DNA of 64,000 bases from an uncultured Desulfobacter sp. Its GTDB lineage: Bacteria > Desulfobacterota > Desulfobacteria > Desulfobacterales > Desulfobacteraceae. Each line of letters begins with the position of its first letter. The first letter of the stretch is position 1. This document shows, piece after piece, positions 25,656 to 35,096 of the stretch. The notes under the pieces are model-generated. The model saw only the letters and a program-made list of their open reading frames with translations, searched no databases and was not told the DNA's origin. The position numbers were made by a program, and so were the translations under genes. The stretch spans positions 1,798,001 to 1,862,000 of the forward strand of contig NZ_OY762229.1 of assembly GCF_963665355.1 (NCBI RefSeq), in the 5' to 3' direction.

Positions 25656-26834
25656 ATGTCCGTTGATGCTGAACAGAAGATGCTTGGGATGATGGCATCG
25701 AAAAAAATTTTTCTGAAAAAATACAACCGGGCCAAACAATTATTTTGCGAACTGGTTGACAGACAAAGTCGCCTGTTAGTTGAAAATTCCCAGAAAAAAG
25801 AAGGCAACGACACACCGGACAAAATAGATGTTAAAGAGAGCATAAATTTCCTGAACGAAATCATGGATATGCTCCTGGAGACAGATCCGTTGATTTTGAA
25901 CAGCATAAAAGACTATTTTTCAATCAATGACTATCTTTTTCAACACTCATTGGGTGTCTGTTATATCGGAAGCATTGTGCTACAGCGCTTCAACAAGCTG
26001 TTTTCACAGCATATCAACAATATGCTCATTACCCAATTTAAAGAAACTCTGAAACACCGTCAGGCCGATGAGATGGCACAGTTTTACTACTACCCCCCTG
26101 AAGCTGTGCGCACCATTTCCCTGGGTTATCTTCTCCACGATATGGGTAAAATAAAGATCCCGCCTTCGCTGTTGAACAAAAAAAGCGAATTGACTGCAAA
26201 GGATCTCAAAGAGGTGCAAAAACATGCCGGAGAATACGGTGCCGCGTTTTTGACATTGAACGGTATCCATGATGTGTATGTGGAAAATATTGTCAAATAC
26301 CACCACGCGGCAATCTATCTTAATGAAAAAAATTCTTATCCTGACTATGAATCCCCTTCAGACCTGCCGCCTTATGTTAAAATTTGCAAAGTCGCAGACA
26401 AATATAGCGCCATGACCTTGAAACGAAGCTACGGCGAAGCGGTTAATCCGACCAAAGTGGTCAATACGATTTTTAAGGAATATTCCGGGCGTGACCCCGT
26501 TCTGCAGCTGATTCTCTATTCATTTGTCAAGGAAGTCGGGACCTGTCCTGCGGGAAGCATTCTGACTTTGAAAAACGGTCAGTCCGTTTATGTGGTGAAC
26601 AGCCGGGGGCCTGAGGTCATCATATTTACCGATCCGGACGGAAAGACCAGTGAGACAACGGGTCAAATCGTTAATCTTTCCAGCCCTGAAAGCAAACGTC
26701 AAAATCTGATTATTGACGGTCAGCATCTTCCCAAAACGCCGGTGGAAATGTTTAACCGGCTTCCTGCGTATCTGCAGGAATTTCATTTGGAAAAACCAGA
26801 CGAAAACGTGGCCCTGACTCCAGAAACATCCTGA
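25656..26834 (+). CDS. HD-GYP-like domain protein with degenerate GYP motif
   Basis: A 392-aa cytoplasmic protein. The middle has an HD phosphohydrolase core: HDMGKIKIPPSLL with the HD pair near residue 165, KYHHA near 211 and a later VADKYSAMT. The GYP loop of cyclic di-GMP phosphodiesterases is replaced by YLNEKNSYPDY and related sequence, so activity on c-di-GMP is doubtful although the metal-binding His and Asp are largely kept. The last 120 residues form a small beta-rich tail (GSILTLKNGQSVYVVN). There is no sensory domain. It is not in an operon. Confidence 0.8.
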   Translation: MSVDAEQKMLGMMASKKIFLKKYNRAKQLFCELVDRQSRLLVENSQKKEGNDTPDKIDVKESINFLNEIMDMLLETDPLILNSIKDYFSINDYLFQHSLGVCYIGSIVLQRFNKLFSQHINNMLITQFKETLKHRQADEMAQFYYYPPEAVRTISLGYLLHDMGKIKIPPSLLNKKSELTAKDLKEVQKHAGEYGAAFLTLNGIHDVYVENIVKYHHAAIYLNEKNSYPDYESPSDLPPYVKICKVADKYSAMTLKRSYGEAVNPTKVVNTIFKEYSGRDPVLQLILYSFVKEVGTCPAGSILTLKNGQSVYVVNSRGPEVIIFTDPDGKTSETTGQIVNLSSPESKRQNLIIDGQHLPKTPVEMFNRLPAYLQEFHLEKPDENVALTPETS

Positions 26835-27030
26835 TTACATGAAGTTACAATTATATTGTAACCCACCAGATGGCTGCTTTTCGTTCAATCTCGGGTTGTT
26901 CGAGGCTTTCTGATTTTAATCCCATCTGGGCATGAACGATTCTGACCTGGCAAGATCAGGACGGAGGTGATATTGTCCTGACAATAAATTTTGAATCAGA
27001 AATTCTGCAGGAAAAAGAGGATGGCGTACA

Positions 27031-27438
27031 ATGAGAGTATTATTCTGGTATTGTGATAAATTTGCCTGGACACCTACCATCAAAACCCTTGAACAAGCAC
27101 CGGTCTCAGAGCCGGATGAAAAACATAAAGTTGTCGTGGCGTTTGTCCATGTCGAACCCAAAGATATCGGGCCGGGCAGTTCATCCGAAACCAAACTTGT
27201 AAAAAATGCCAAATGGCTTGCCAGGAAATGGGATGTCACCAGGATACTGCTTCATTCATTTACCCATCTCGGGGAAGAAAAAGCAGATCCTGATGGGGCC
27301 AGGCTTCTTTTGGACAGAGTGAATCAAAGACTTGTGACGGCAGAATATGACGCATCCGTAACCGCCTACGGATACTACAACGACCTGGTCCTTGAAGCTC
27401 CTGGCCATCCCCTGGCCCGCATCTATAAGGAATTTTAG
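27031..27438 (+). CDS. Stand-alone threonyl-tRNA synthetase editing domain (archaeal type)
   Basis: A 135-aa protein matching the archaeal threonyl-tRNA synthetase N-terminal editing domain, which has a D-aminoacyl-tRNA deacylase-like fold and removes serine mischarged on tRNA-Thr. Recognisable parts are MRVLFWYCDKFAW at the N-terminus, VVAFVHVEPKD, ILLHSFTHLGEE in the middle, and AYGYYNDLVLEAPGHPLARI near the end. No synthetase catalytic domain is attached. It lies 4 bp before a Nudix gene, so they are likely co-transcribed. A role in tRNA proofreading or in clearing D-aminoacyl or related adducts is inference. Confidence 0.8.
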   Translation: MRVLFWYCDKFAWTPTIKTLEQAPVSEPDEKHKVVVAFVHVEPKDIGPGSSSETKLVKNAKWLARKWDVTRILLHSFTHLGEEKADPDGARLLLDRVNQRLVTAEYDASVTAYGYYNDLVLEAPGHPLARIYKEF

Positions 27439-27442
27439 AATT

Positions 27443-27856
27443 ATGGACAGGCCTTTTGTGGGTGTTGCCGTGATCGTCACCCGAAACAGGAAAGTGCTAT
27501 TGGGTAAAAGGAAAGGGGCGCATGGTGCAGGGTCCTGGGCGTTTCCCGGAGGTCATTTGGAATTTAACGAATCGATCATAGACTGCGCGTCCCGGGAGGT
27601 TTATGAAGAAACCGGCCTTTGCATCAAAAACTGCCGGTACGGCACATTTACCAATGATCTGTTTAAGGCGCATAACAAGCACTATGTGACGTTGTCTGTT
27701 GTCTGTGACTATGAATCCGGAGAACCGGAAATTAAAGAGCCTGATAAATGCGAAGAGTGGAAATGGTTTTCCTGGGATAACCTGCCGCAACCTTTATTCT
27801 TGTCACTGAGACATTTGCTTGATCAGGATTTTAATCCCTTTGCCATGGTAAAATAG
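27443..27856 (+). CDS. Nudix hydrolase
   Basis: A 137-aa Nudix pyrophosphohydrolase. The Nudix box is complete: GGHLEFNESIIDCASREVYEETGL (quoted in two parts, GGHLEFNESIIDC and ASREVYEETGL), residues about 38-61, giving the Mg-binding REVYEE core. The N-terminal VGVAVIVTRNRKVLLGKRKG strand and the later CEEWKWFSWDNLP are typical of the MutT/NUDT15-like group acting on nucleotides or nucleotide sugars. ATG 27443 is chosen; a longer frame overlaps the editing-domain gene. Its tight spacing behind that gene suggests a joint housecleaning role. Confidence 0.9.
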   Translation: MDRPFVGVAVIVTRNRKVLLGKRKGAHGAGSWAFPGGHLEFNESIIDCASREVYEETGLCIKNCRYGTFTNDLFKAHNKHYVTLSVVCDYESGEPEIKEPDKCEEWKWFSWDNLPQPLFLSLRHLLDQDFNPFAMVK

Positions 27857-27877
27857 AGACGACACTGCATTTCAAAA

Positions 27878-28039
27878 TTATAAAATTTCCTCTTTAATTT
27901 GTTTGAGTACGTTATTGGTCCTGAGCTGCTCTTCCCTGGCTGTTATAAAATAACGGATGTAGTTTGCATTGTTCAGGTGGGAGAACGGATCGCAATCCTC
28001 GAAATTTACCCTCTGGATGGCTTTCATGGTTTTAATCAT
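27878..28039 (-). pseudogene. N-terminal fragment of a hotdog-fold acyl-CoA thioesterase
   Basis: A 53-residue frame starting MIKTMKAIQRVNFEDCDPFS and continuing HLNNANYIRYFITAREEQLR. This is the beginning of a YbgC/4-hydroxybenzoyl-CoA-type thioesterase, with the catalytic Asp region and the HLNN helix start. Full-length proteins have about 130-140 residues, so most of the fold is missing and the stop codon follows abruptly at 27878. I take it as a decayed gene. The cut end lies 21 bp from the Nudix stop, so a deletion joined the two. Confidence 0.7.
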
Positions 28040-28132
28040 TTTATCGATAAGTTTCAATAAGTTGTTAAATTACATTTTATGTTTTCTTGTGGCTTGAGCT
28101 AGGGATTGATAGGCCAGGCCGGTTCATGGCCG

Positions 28133-28435
28133 TTATTCTCCCAGCCAGTCAAGCAGTGCTGACACCTCCTCTTCGGTGAGCAGGCTGTGAAGGTTTTGCT
28201 GACGGCGATCAATGTTCTTTCTTCGTTCCTGTTTTCTTCGGTCAACGCCCAGGCGTGCTTTGGTAATAGAGCGCCACCACATATAGAAGGTCCGCCGCTG
28301 ATTGTCCGGGGCCTCACGGAAATCATGCCGGCGTTCGCCCTGGCTGCGTCTGTCGTTTTCACTGCGTCGGTTGTGTTTGTTTTGGCGTCGATCCGGGTGG
28401 TGTGTGATTTTCGGGGGGCTCGTCGTGTCTATCAT
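28133..28435 (-). CDS. Small arginine-rich hypothetical protein
   Basis: A 100-aa protein with many DRR/RR units (DRRQNKHNRRSENDRRSQ, then DRRKQERRKNIDRR) and a C-terminal acidic helix (LTEEEVSALLDWLGE). There is no signal peptide. The composition suggests an RNA- or ribosome-associated protein, but this is a guess. The ribosome site is weak, so the start may differ. No overlapping alternative frame looks better. Confidence 0.5.
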   Translation of the reverse strand: MIDTTSPPKITHHPDRRQNKHNRRSENDRRSQGERRHDFREAPDNQRRTFYMWWRSITKARLGVDRRKQERRKNIDRRQQNLHSLLTEEEVSALLDWLGE

Positions 28436-28666
28436 TGCTCAACTATAGTATCCACTTCCTTTATCGAAAGACTCCCGACAAAGGTCATTTAAAGTCTTCG
28501 GGTCTTGAACTCCTTTCACAAGTAGGGCAACTTAACATGTTGATAAAGAATTGCAAGGTGGTTTTGTTTTTTTTAGCCGTGTCCGCCCGGAACAGGACGT
28601 TTTGTCCAAATGGTTAAATTTTTACGCCTTGAATTCAAATCTGAATTTCAGTTGTTTAAGGTCCCC

Positions 28667-29512
28667 TTAGGACTTGATCATGGATGTGAGCAAAGAAATT
28701 TCCCGGGCCCACAGGCTATCGTTCGGCGTTTCCAGAATCATGGGGATATGGTCCAGGCGTTTATCTTCCATAATTTTTTGAAACGCGCCAAGGCCAATCT
28801 GTCCCTTCCCTATGCTTTCATGCCGATCCACCCTGGAGTTGATCTGCTTTTTGGCGTCGTTCAGATGCATGCCCTTTAAGTTTTTAAAACCAATGATGGA
28901 GTCGAACAGGTCCCAGGTTCGTTCATAGCCTTCCCGGGTAACAAAATCATATCCGGCAGCAAAGGCGTGGCAGGTGTCAATGCATACACCGGTGCGGGAT
29001 TGATCTTCCACCTGGTCAATGATGGCCTTTATCTGCTCAAAGTCAAAGCCCACGTTGCTTCCCTGGCCAGCGGTGTTTTCTATCACGGCAATGACGTCCG
29101 GCACCTTTTGATGGGCAATGTTTATGGACTGGGCGATGGTGGCAAGGCAGTCATCCATGCCGATCTTTTTCAAGGTGGAACCCGGGTGGAAATTGAGCAT
29201 GGCAATGCCAAGCTGATGGCATCGTTGCATTTCATCTATGAACGCAAGTCTGGATTTTTCCAGTGCCGCTTTTTCCGGATGGCCAAGGTTGATCAAATAA
29301 GAGTCATGGGCAAGAATCTGCCCTGGTCCAAAACCTAAGGTGCCGCAGTTTACTTTAAAATTATTGATGTTTTTGTCCGATAAGGGCTTGGCCTGCCACT
29401 GCCGCTGATTTTTTGTAAAAAGGGCAAAACAGGTCGCCCCTATTTTTTGGGCGTTGCCCGGCGCATTTTCAACACCGCCTGCCGCACTCACATGGGCTCC
29501 CAGATATTTCAA
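28667..29512 (-). CDS. nfo: Deoxyribonuclease IV (AP endonuclease, endonuclease IV)
   Basis: A 281-aa zinc-dependent AP endonuclease for base-excision repair. The N-terminal [17 protein letters not shown] is diagnostic, with [12 protein letters not shown], the metal-binding [40 protein letters not shown] and the final ILETPN all present. I start it at TTG 29512, which has AAGGGAA just upstream and gives the normal N-terminus and length; the longer frame from 29587 runs back into the pump gene. It is last in the direction of the efflux genes with 25 bp spacing and may be read through from them. Confidence 0.95.
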   Translation of the reverse strand: MKYLGAHVSAAGGVENAPGNAQKIGATCFALFTKNQRQWQAKPLSDKNINNFKVNCGTLGFGPGQILAHDSYLINLGHPEKAALEKSRLAFIDEMQRCHQLGIAMLNFHPGSTLKKIGMDDCLATIAQSINIAHQKVPDVIAVIENTAGQGSNVGFDFEQIKAIIDQVEDQSRTGVCIDTCHAFAAGYDFVTREGYERTWDLFDSIIGFKNLKGMHLNDAKKQINSRVDRHESIGKGQIGLGAFQKIMEDKRLDHIPMILETPNDSLWAREISLLTSMIKS

Positions 29513-29537
29513 TTTTTTCCCTTCATTTTTAGTGGTT

Positions 29538-32500
29538 TTATTCCTCTTTTGCCCGGTACCAGGCCGCCACCATGCAGGGCAGCACAAACAGGGTCAAAAT
29601 CGTGGCCCCTAAAAGCCCGCCGCCGATGCTTACGGCCATGGGTCCCCAGAATTTGTCCACGGCCAGGGGCATCATGCCCAGGATGGCAGCGGCTGCGGTG
29701 AGCATGATGGGCCGAAACCGGAACACCGTGGCCTTGATAATGGCATGGTAGCGGTTTTCCCCTGCGGCCACCTGTCGGTCGATCTGGTCCATGAGGATCA
29801 CGGAGTTGCGGATGATGATGCCGGACAGGGCCAGAATGCCCAGCTGGGAGAGAAACCCCATGGGCAGGTCAAAGATCAGAAGCGAGGCAATGACCCCCAT
29901 CAGCCCGAGCGGTGCCGTTAAAAGGGTCAGGATCATGTTTGCAATGTTCTGCAGCTGGATCATCAGGATGATTACGATAATCATGGCCATGGCCGGCACC
30001 AGTTCCAGAATATAGTCCGTGGCTTTTTTGCTCTGCTCGGCAAGCCCTCCGATCTCAATGGTGTATCCCGGGGGCAGGCTGTCCCGCACGGATTTCAAGG
30101 CATCATACACTTTTTTGCTGGCATCGTTGCCGGTGATGCCATTCACAGTTTCTGCCTGGACCGTGATGGTGGGCACAAGGTCGCGCCGCCAGATCAGGCC
30201 CTCTTCCATGCCGAAACGGATATCGGCAATCTGTTCCAGGGGGATGGTTTTGCCTTGTCCCACATGGATGGGCAGGGTGCGGATATCATCCAGGGATTGC
30301 CGGTCACCGGCAGAGAGCCGCAGCACAATATCCACGGTTTTATCATTTTCCCTGAACTGGCTCACCGGAATTCCCGACAGCTGGGACTGGATGGCCAGGG
30401 CCAGGTCGGAACTGGCAATGCCCAGGACTCTGGCCTTATCCTGGTCCACGCTGAATAGAAGCTTTTTGGTCTTTTCATACCAGTTGAAGTTGATTTCCTT
30501 TAAGTCCGGATCAGCCGCCATGACATCCTCAACCTTGTCGGCAATTTCCCGCACCTTTCCATAATCATGGCCGGATATGCGCAGCATGACGGGGTATGGC
30601 TCCGGCGGCCCCATCTGCAGGGTCTGGATATGGCCCCGGACGTTGGGAAAGGCGTTGTCCAGAAGATCCCGGATCTGTTCCTGGAGCTGTTTTCTTTCAT
30701 CCAGGCCTTTGGCCACGATGATAAACTGGGCAAAGTTGGACTTGGGCATAACCGGATCAAAGGTCAGTACAAAGCGCGGCCCGCCGGAGCCCACATAGCA
30801 GGCATAATGGTCAATGTTCGGATTACCGGAAATGGCGGTGATAAATTCCTTGGCCTGCTGTTCCGTGGCCTTTATGGAGGCCCCTTCGGGCAGGGTGAAG
30901 TCCACCACCAGTTCGGGGCGCACCGAGGCCGGGAAGAATTCTTCCCTGACATATTTGAAGCCATGCAATGCAAATACAAAGGTTGCCGCCGTAAGAATCA
31001 GCACGACATATTTGAACCGCAGGCACAGGACCAAGAGCCGTCTGAAGATTCGGTAAAAAGCCTTGTCATAAATATCGTGTTCCTTTTCCTCCTCTTTTAC
31101 GGGACGGGCCTTGATCAGATAGGTGCCGAACAATGGCGTCACCATGACCGAAACCACCCAGGATATCATCAAAGACAGGCTGATAACCGGAAACAGGGTC
31201 CTGCAGAACTCCGAAGAGACCCCGTCTGAAAAGCCGATGGGAGTGAAACCGGCACAGGTGATAAGGGTTCCGGTGAGCATGGGAAATGCCGTGGCCGTGT
31301 ATGCAAAGCATGCCGCCCGGGCCTTTTCCCAGCCTTGTTCCAGTTTCACGGACATCATCTCCACAGAGATCATGGCATCGTCCACCAGCAGGCCCAGGGA
31401 GATAATCAGCGCCCCCAGGGATACCCGGTGCAGGTCAATGCCGGACATCTTCATGGCAAGGAAGGTGGCGGCAACCACCAAAGGAATACAAAAGGCCACC
31501 ACCAGACCCGAACGAAGCCCTAGGCTTACAAAACTGACCACAAGAATAATGGCAATGGCCTCGGCCAAAGTTTCAATAAATTCATTAATGGAATCCTCTA
31601 CCACCCGTGGCTGGTTGGCCATCTGGTGGATGGAAAAGCCGATGGGCATTTCTTTTTTTATTTTTGAAAATGCCGCGTCAAGGGTCTGGCCAAGATGGAG
31701 AATATTTTCCCCGTCCTCCATGGACACGGCAATGCCGATGGCCGGTTCTCCGTTGAAGTACATCTTGGGGGCGCTGGGGTCGGCATAGGCCCGCCGGATC
31801 ACGGCTATGTCCGACAGGCGGAATGTACGGTCCAGGACCCGGATGGGAAGACTGCGCAACGCATCGATATTGTCGAAAAGTCCTGTTACCCTGATAAAAA
31901 TGTTGTCTGTAGTGGTTTCCAGCATACCGGAGGGGGTCACGGTGTTCTGCTTTTTGATGATGGCAGCCACAAGCAGGGGATCAATGCCCATGCGGGCCAG
32001 TTTTTTACTGTCCATTTCAATGTATATTTTTTCGGGCTGAACCCCTTCCAGGGTGACCTTTTTAACGCTTTTAATCCTTAGAATCTTCTGGCGGATATCT
32101 TCGGCCTTTTCCCGCATCTGTTCGTAGGTAAAGCCGTCGGATGTCAGGGCGTAGATGTTGCCGAAAACGTCATCAAACCGGTCATTGAAATAGGGTCCCA
32201 GGATACCTGCGGGCAGATCGTCAACCATGTTGTTGACCATGTTGCGCACCTCAAGCCATGTGGGCCGGATGTTGTCTGTATCCACAGAATCCTTGATGGA
32301 GACATAGATGACCGCCTGCTGGGGCCGGGAATAGCTTTTCAGATAATCCAGGCCCGGGATGTCCTGTAGTTCCTTTTCAATTTTATCGGTGACCTGCTGT
32401 TCCACTTCGGTGGCTGATGCCCCGGGCCAGCCCACGCCGATGATCATTTCGCGGATGGTGAAATTGGGGTCTTCCATGCGACCCATGTCCTGGTAGGCTA

Positions 32501-32588
32501 AAACACCGGCTACGGCTAAAAGAAAAATAGCGAACCAGATAAGCTGCCGGTGGTTCAGGGACCATTGTGTAAGGTTCAACTGTTCCAT
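29538..32588 (-). CDS. RND-family efflux pump inner-membrane protein
   Basis: A 1016-aa proton-driven RND permease (AcrB-like superfamily) of the hydrophobe/amphiphile or related efflux class. An N-terminal helix ([18 protein letters not shown]) precedes a large periplasmic domain, and a second set of six helices and periplasmic loop follows after residue 530. Transmembrane helix 4 has the proton-relay pair in [13 protein letters not shown]. The C-terminal helices include [17 protein letters not shown]. It is preceded by genes for its adaptor and TolC-like channel in the same direction. The substrate cannot be told. Confidence 0.93.
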   Translation of the reverse strand: MEQLNLTQWSLNHRQLIWFAIFLLAVAGVLAYQDMGRMEDPNFTIREMIIGVGWPGASATEVEQQVTDKIEKELQDIPGLDYLKSYSRPQQAVIYVSIKDSVDTDNIRPTWLEVRNMVNNMVDDLPAGILGPYFNDRFDDVFGNIYALTSDGFTYEQMREKAEDIRQKILRIKSVKKVTLEGVQPEKIYIEMDSKKLARMGIDPLLVAAIIKKQNTVTPSGMLETTTDNIFIRVTGLFDNIDALRSLPIRVLDRTFRLSDIAVIRRAYADPSAPKMYFNGEPAIGIAVSMEDGENILHLGQTLDAAFSKIKKEMPIGFSIHQMANQPRVVEDSINEFIETLAEAIAIILVVSFVSLGLRSGLVVAFCIPLVVAATFLAMKMSGIDLHRVSLGALIISLGLLVDDAMISVEMMSVKLEQGWEKARAACFAYTATAFPMLTGTLITCAGFTPIGFSDGVSSEFCRTLFPVISLSLMISWVVSVMVTPLFGTYLIKARPVKEEEKEHDIYDKAFYRIFRRLLVLCLRFKYVVLILTAATFVFALHGFKYVREEFFPASVRPELVVDFTLPEGASIKATEQQAKEFITAISGNPNIDHYACYVGSGGPRFVLTFDPVMPKSNFAQFIIVAKGLDERKQLQEQIRDLLDNAFPNVRGHIQTLQMGPPEPYPVMLRISGHDYGKVREIADKVEDVMAADPDLKEINFNWYEKTKKLLFSVDQDKARVLGIASSDLALAIQSQLSGIPVSQFRENDKTVDIVLRLSAGDRQSLDDIRTLPIHVGQGKTIPLEQIADIRFGMEEGLIWRRDLVPTITVQAETVNGITGNDASKKVYDALKSVRDSLPPGYTIEIGGLAEQSKKATDYILELVPAMAMIIVIILMIQLQNIANMILTLLTAPLGLMGVIASLLIFDLPMGFLSQLGILALSGIIIRNSVILMDQIDRQVAAGENRYHAIIKATVFRFRPIMLTAAAAILGMMPLAVDKFWGPMAVSIGGGLLGATILTLFVLPCMVAAWYRAKEE

Positions 32589-32600
32589 TTTATTTGTCTT

Positions 32601-33728
32601 TTATTGGTTTGGAGGATTTGAGCGTGGAGAGGTCCGAACTTTCTGGCCTTCTATGAGTTTATGCACACCGGTGGTGATAATTTCATCCCCGGCGGATAAT
32701 CCCTGGGCAACCTGGATCTGATTCCCAAAACCTGTTGGACCTGGAGTAATTTTCTGTAAAACTGCTCTGTTTTCTTTGATTTTCCACACCATGGGGGTAT
32801 CTGCGGCCTGATAGATGGCGGACAGAGGTATAAATATCTGGTTGCTTTGTCCGCGGTGTTCGGCGTTGACGGCTGTGGCGGTCATGCCCAGGCGCACCGT
32901 GTCCGGGGGATCGGCAAGGGTAATCCGGGCTTTGTAGGTCCGGGTAACCGGATCTGCCACCGGCGAGACATACCTGACTTGCCCCTGTACCGTAAAATCC
33001 GGCAGGGCCCAGAAAGAGACCTGGAAAAGGGTCCCGGTGCCAAAGTGCGCCACCTGGTTTTCCGGCACAAAAATTTCAATTTCCCGCGTCTCTCCTTTGG
33101 CCATGATGACCACGGGCATGCCGGCCGCCACCACCTGCCCGGTTTCTGCCCGGACATCAAGCACCACACCATCGGCGTCCGCCTTAAGATCGCAATAGCT
33201 GAGATGATTGACAGCCTGGATGAGTTGGGCCCGGGCCTGTTTTAATACAGCCTGTGCCGAGTCCGCCCCGTTCTGGTACCGGTTAAATTCCGCCTTGCTC
33301 ATGTAGTCCTGTTCATAAAGGGCTTTGAACCGTTCGAGCAGATCCGCGGCCAGTGTATACTGGCTTTTGGCCGCATCCACCTGGGCACCGGCCGCCACCA
33401 CTGCTTCTTTGATATCCTTGGGGTCCACCTGCATGAGCAAATTCCCTTTCTTGACCCGGGTGCCGGTTTCCACGTGGCGGGCAATCACCTTGCCGGGCAC
33501 CCTGAACCCCAGGGCGGCCTCGTACCGGCCCCGGACCTCGCCCGAAAACAGGTGGGTCTTGGGGGGCGCTTGCAAGGCAATGGTCATACTGGTGACAAGA
33601 ACCGGCATGTCCGGTGCGGCCTGTTTCTGCTCCCGGTCCAGGGGATTTTTACACCCGGCCAGGGCCAGTGTGACTGTAAAACAGATGGTTGCAGTTATTT
33701 TTAACCACTGTTTGTGGTTGTGATTCAT
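32601..33728 (-). CDS. RND efflux periplasmic adaptor (membrane fusion) lipoprotein
   Basis: A 375-aa membrane fusion protein that bridges the RND pump and the outer-membrane channel. A lipoprotein signal ends in LALAGCKN. The lipoyl/barrel halves flank an alpha-hairpin: GFRVPGKVIARHVETGTRVKKG before it and ADGVVLDVRAETGQVVAAG after it. The start has an AAGGAGTAACC ribosome site. It lies between the TolC-like gene (5 bp gap) and the pump gene (12 bp gap). Confidence 0.92.
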   Translation of the reverse strand: MNHNHKQWLKITATICFTVTLALAGCKNPLDREQKQAAPDMPVLVTSMTIALQAPPKTHLFSGEVRGRYEAALGFRVPGKVIARHVETGTRVKKGNLLMQVDPKDIKEAVVAAGAQVDAAKSQYTLAADLLERFKALYEQDYMSKAEFNRYQNGADSAQAVLKQARAQLIQAVNHLSYCDLKADADGVVLDVRAETGQVVAAGMPVVIMAKGETREIEIFVPENQVAHFGTGTLFQVSFWALPDFTVQGQVRYVSPVADPVTRTYKARITLADPPDTVRLGMTATAVNAEHRGQSNQIFIPLSAIYQAADTPMVWKIKENRAVLQKITPGPTGFGNQIQVAQGLSAGDEIITTGVHKLIEGQKVRTSPRSNPPNQ

Positions 33729-33733
33729 GGAGG

Positions 33734-35068
33734 TTACTCCTTTCCCATAGCGCGTTCCAGTTCGGAGATCGCAATGTTGTACATGCTGGCTGCATGAATA
33801 TGGTTGGTTTTTGCCTGGGTTAAAGAGACTTCGGCATCCAGACGTTCCAGGGATGTGCTTAAGCCCACACGGTACCGGGTCCGGGCTGCATCCAGGGCCT
33901 CCTGGGCCGTATCCAGGGATTTTCTGGCCACATCAATGGATTTCCATGACACTTGGGCGTTGTGAAAGGCTTTTTCTACCTGGAGCCGGATACCGCGCTT
34001 CATCTGTTTCTTGGCCGTTTTGGCTTTTTCAAGCTGAATCCGGGCCCGGGATACCTTATGCTTGACCTGGCCGTTGTCATACAGATCCACGCTGGCCACG
34101 ATCCCGATCTGGGCCGCCGGATCTTCATTTTCAGGCTCATATTTATGGGCTTCCCCCACCAGGGCAAATGTGGGCAGCCAGTCGCTTTTGGCGATGAGAA
34201 TCTGCTCTTCGGCCATTTTGATTTTGGCATCCATGGCTCCAAGTTCGGGCCGCAGGTCCAGGGCGGTGGTGATGCAGGCCTCAAGGTGATCCGTGAGGGG
34301 CGGGCATCCCGGATCATCGTCAAAGGTAAATTTTGTGTCCATATCCACCCCGAGCACATAATTTAATGCCGTCATGGCAAGGGCCACATTGTTGTCGGCA
34401 TACAACTGCTGCTGCTGAAGGTCGGCAAGTTTCTCTTCGGCCCTCAGCAGGTCCAGTTTGGGTACGATTTTCAAGTCATGATAGGCCCTGGCTTCTTCGG
34501 CGTGCTGATTCATGCTCTCAACGGCCTCATCCAGGGCTTTAGACATCTGCCGGGCCAGGATTACTGTGTAATAGGCCTTTTTGGCTGCCAGGGCAAGGTC
34601 GTTGTTGGATGCGGTCATATCTTTTTTTGCATTATCCATATTGGCCAGGGCAAGACGCCGGGTGGCGGTCAGTTTTCTGCCTGTATACAAGGGCTGGGTC
34701 ACCTTGAGGCCGCCTCCGTAATAGGTACGGCTGTCGCTGGGCATGTCCTGGGTCTGGCCGGACAGGGCATTGCTGAGCCTGACAAGGCCCTGGTTGAGCT
34801 GCACCGTGCTGGGCTGGTCATCATACCTGAAAACACCGGCCTCCAGGGTCAGGGTCGGGCCAAAGGCGGAAACCGCCTGGGCCAGAACTTCATCTGCGAT
34901 CTGTATGTCCTGTCCGGCCATGCGGCGCTGCAGGCTGTTTTCCATGGCAAGCTGAACGGCCTTGTCTCTGGTCAGTGTATCCCGGTTATTCTGGGCCAGA
35001 CATGTGCCGGTAAAGAATGCCGGGCCCAGCAGAATAAGTGCAATAAAAGAAAAGAATGGGTTAGTCAA
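33734..35068 (-). CDS. TolC-family outer-membrane efflux protein
   Basis: A 444-aa outer-membrane channel protein. A signal peptide (FFSFIALILLGPAFFTGTCLAQ) leads into two long coiled-coil halves typical of TolC, each with heptad-rich segments such as AEEARAYHDLKIVPKLDLLRAEE. A TTG at 35068 with AGAGG six bases upstream is my preferred start; the longer frame begins with non-signal sequence overlapping the upstream gene region. It is the first of the channel-adaptor-pump set, 28 bp after the AI-2E family gene. Confidence 0.87.
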   Translation of the reverse strand: MTNPFFSFIALILLGPAFFTGTCLAQNNRDTLTRDKAVQLAMENSLQRRMAGQDIQIADEVLAQAVSAFGPTLTLEAGVFRYDDQPSTVQLNQGLVRLSNALSGQTQDMPSDSRTYYGGGLKVTQPLYTGRKLTATRRLALANMDNAKKDMTASNNDLALAAKKAYYTVILARQMSKALDEAVESMNQHAEEARAYHDLKIVPKLDLLRAEEKLADLQQQQLYADNNVALAMTALNYVLGVDMDTKFTFDDDPGCPPLTDHLEACITTALDLRPELGAMDAKIKMAEEQILIAKSDWLPTFALVGEAHKYEPENEDPAAQIGIVASVDLYDNGQVKHKVSRARIQLEKAKTAKKQMKRGIRLQVEKAFHNAQVSWKSIDVARKSLDTAQEALDAARTRYRVGLSTSLERLDAEVSLTQAKTNHIHAASMYNIAISELERAMGKE

Positions 35069-35096
35069 TGTCAACCTCTTGTTATAATATGTTTTT

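Noticed and set aside
25438-25692. An 84-codon frame before the HD-domain gene
   Set aside because: No ribosome site, overlaps the HD gene start, and no resemblance to any family.
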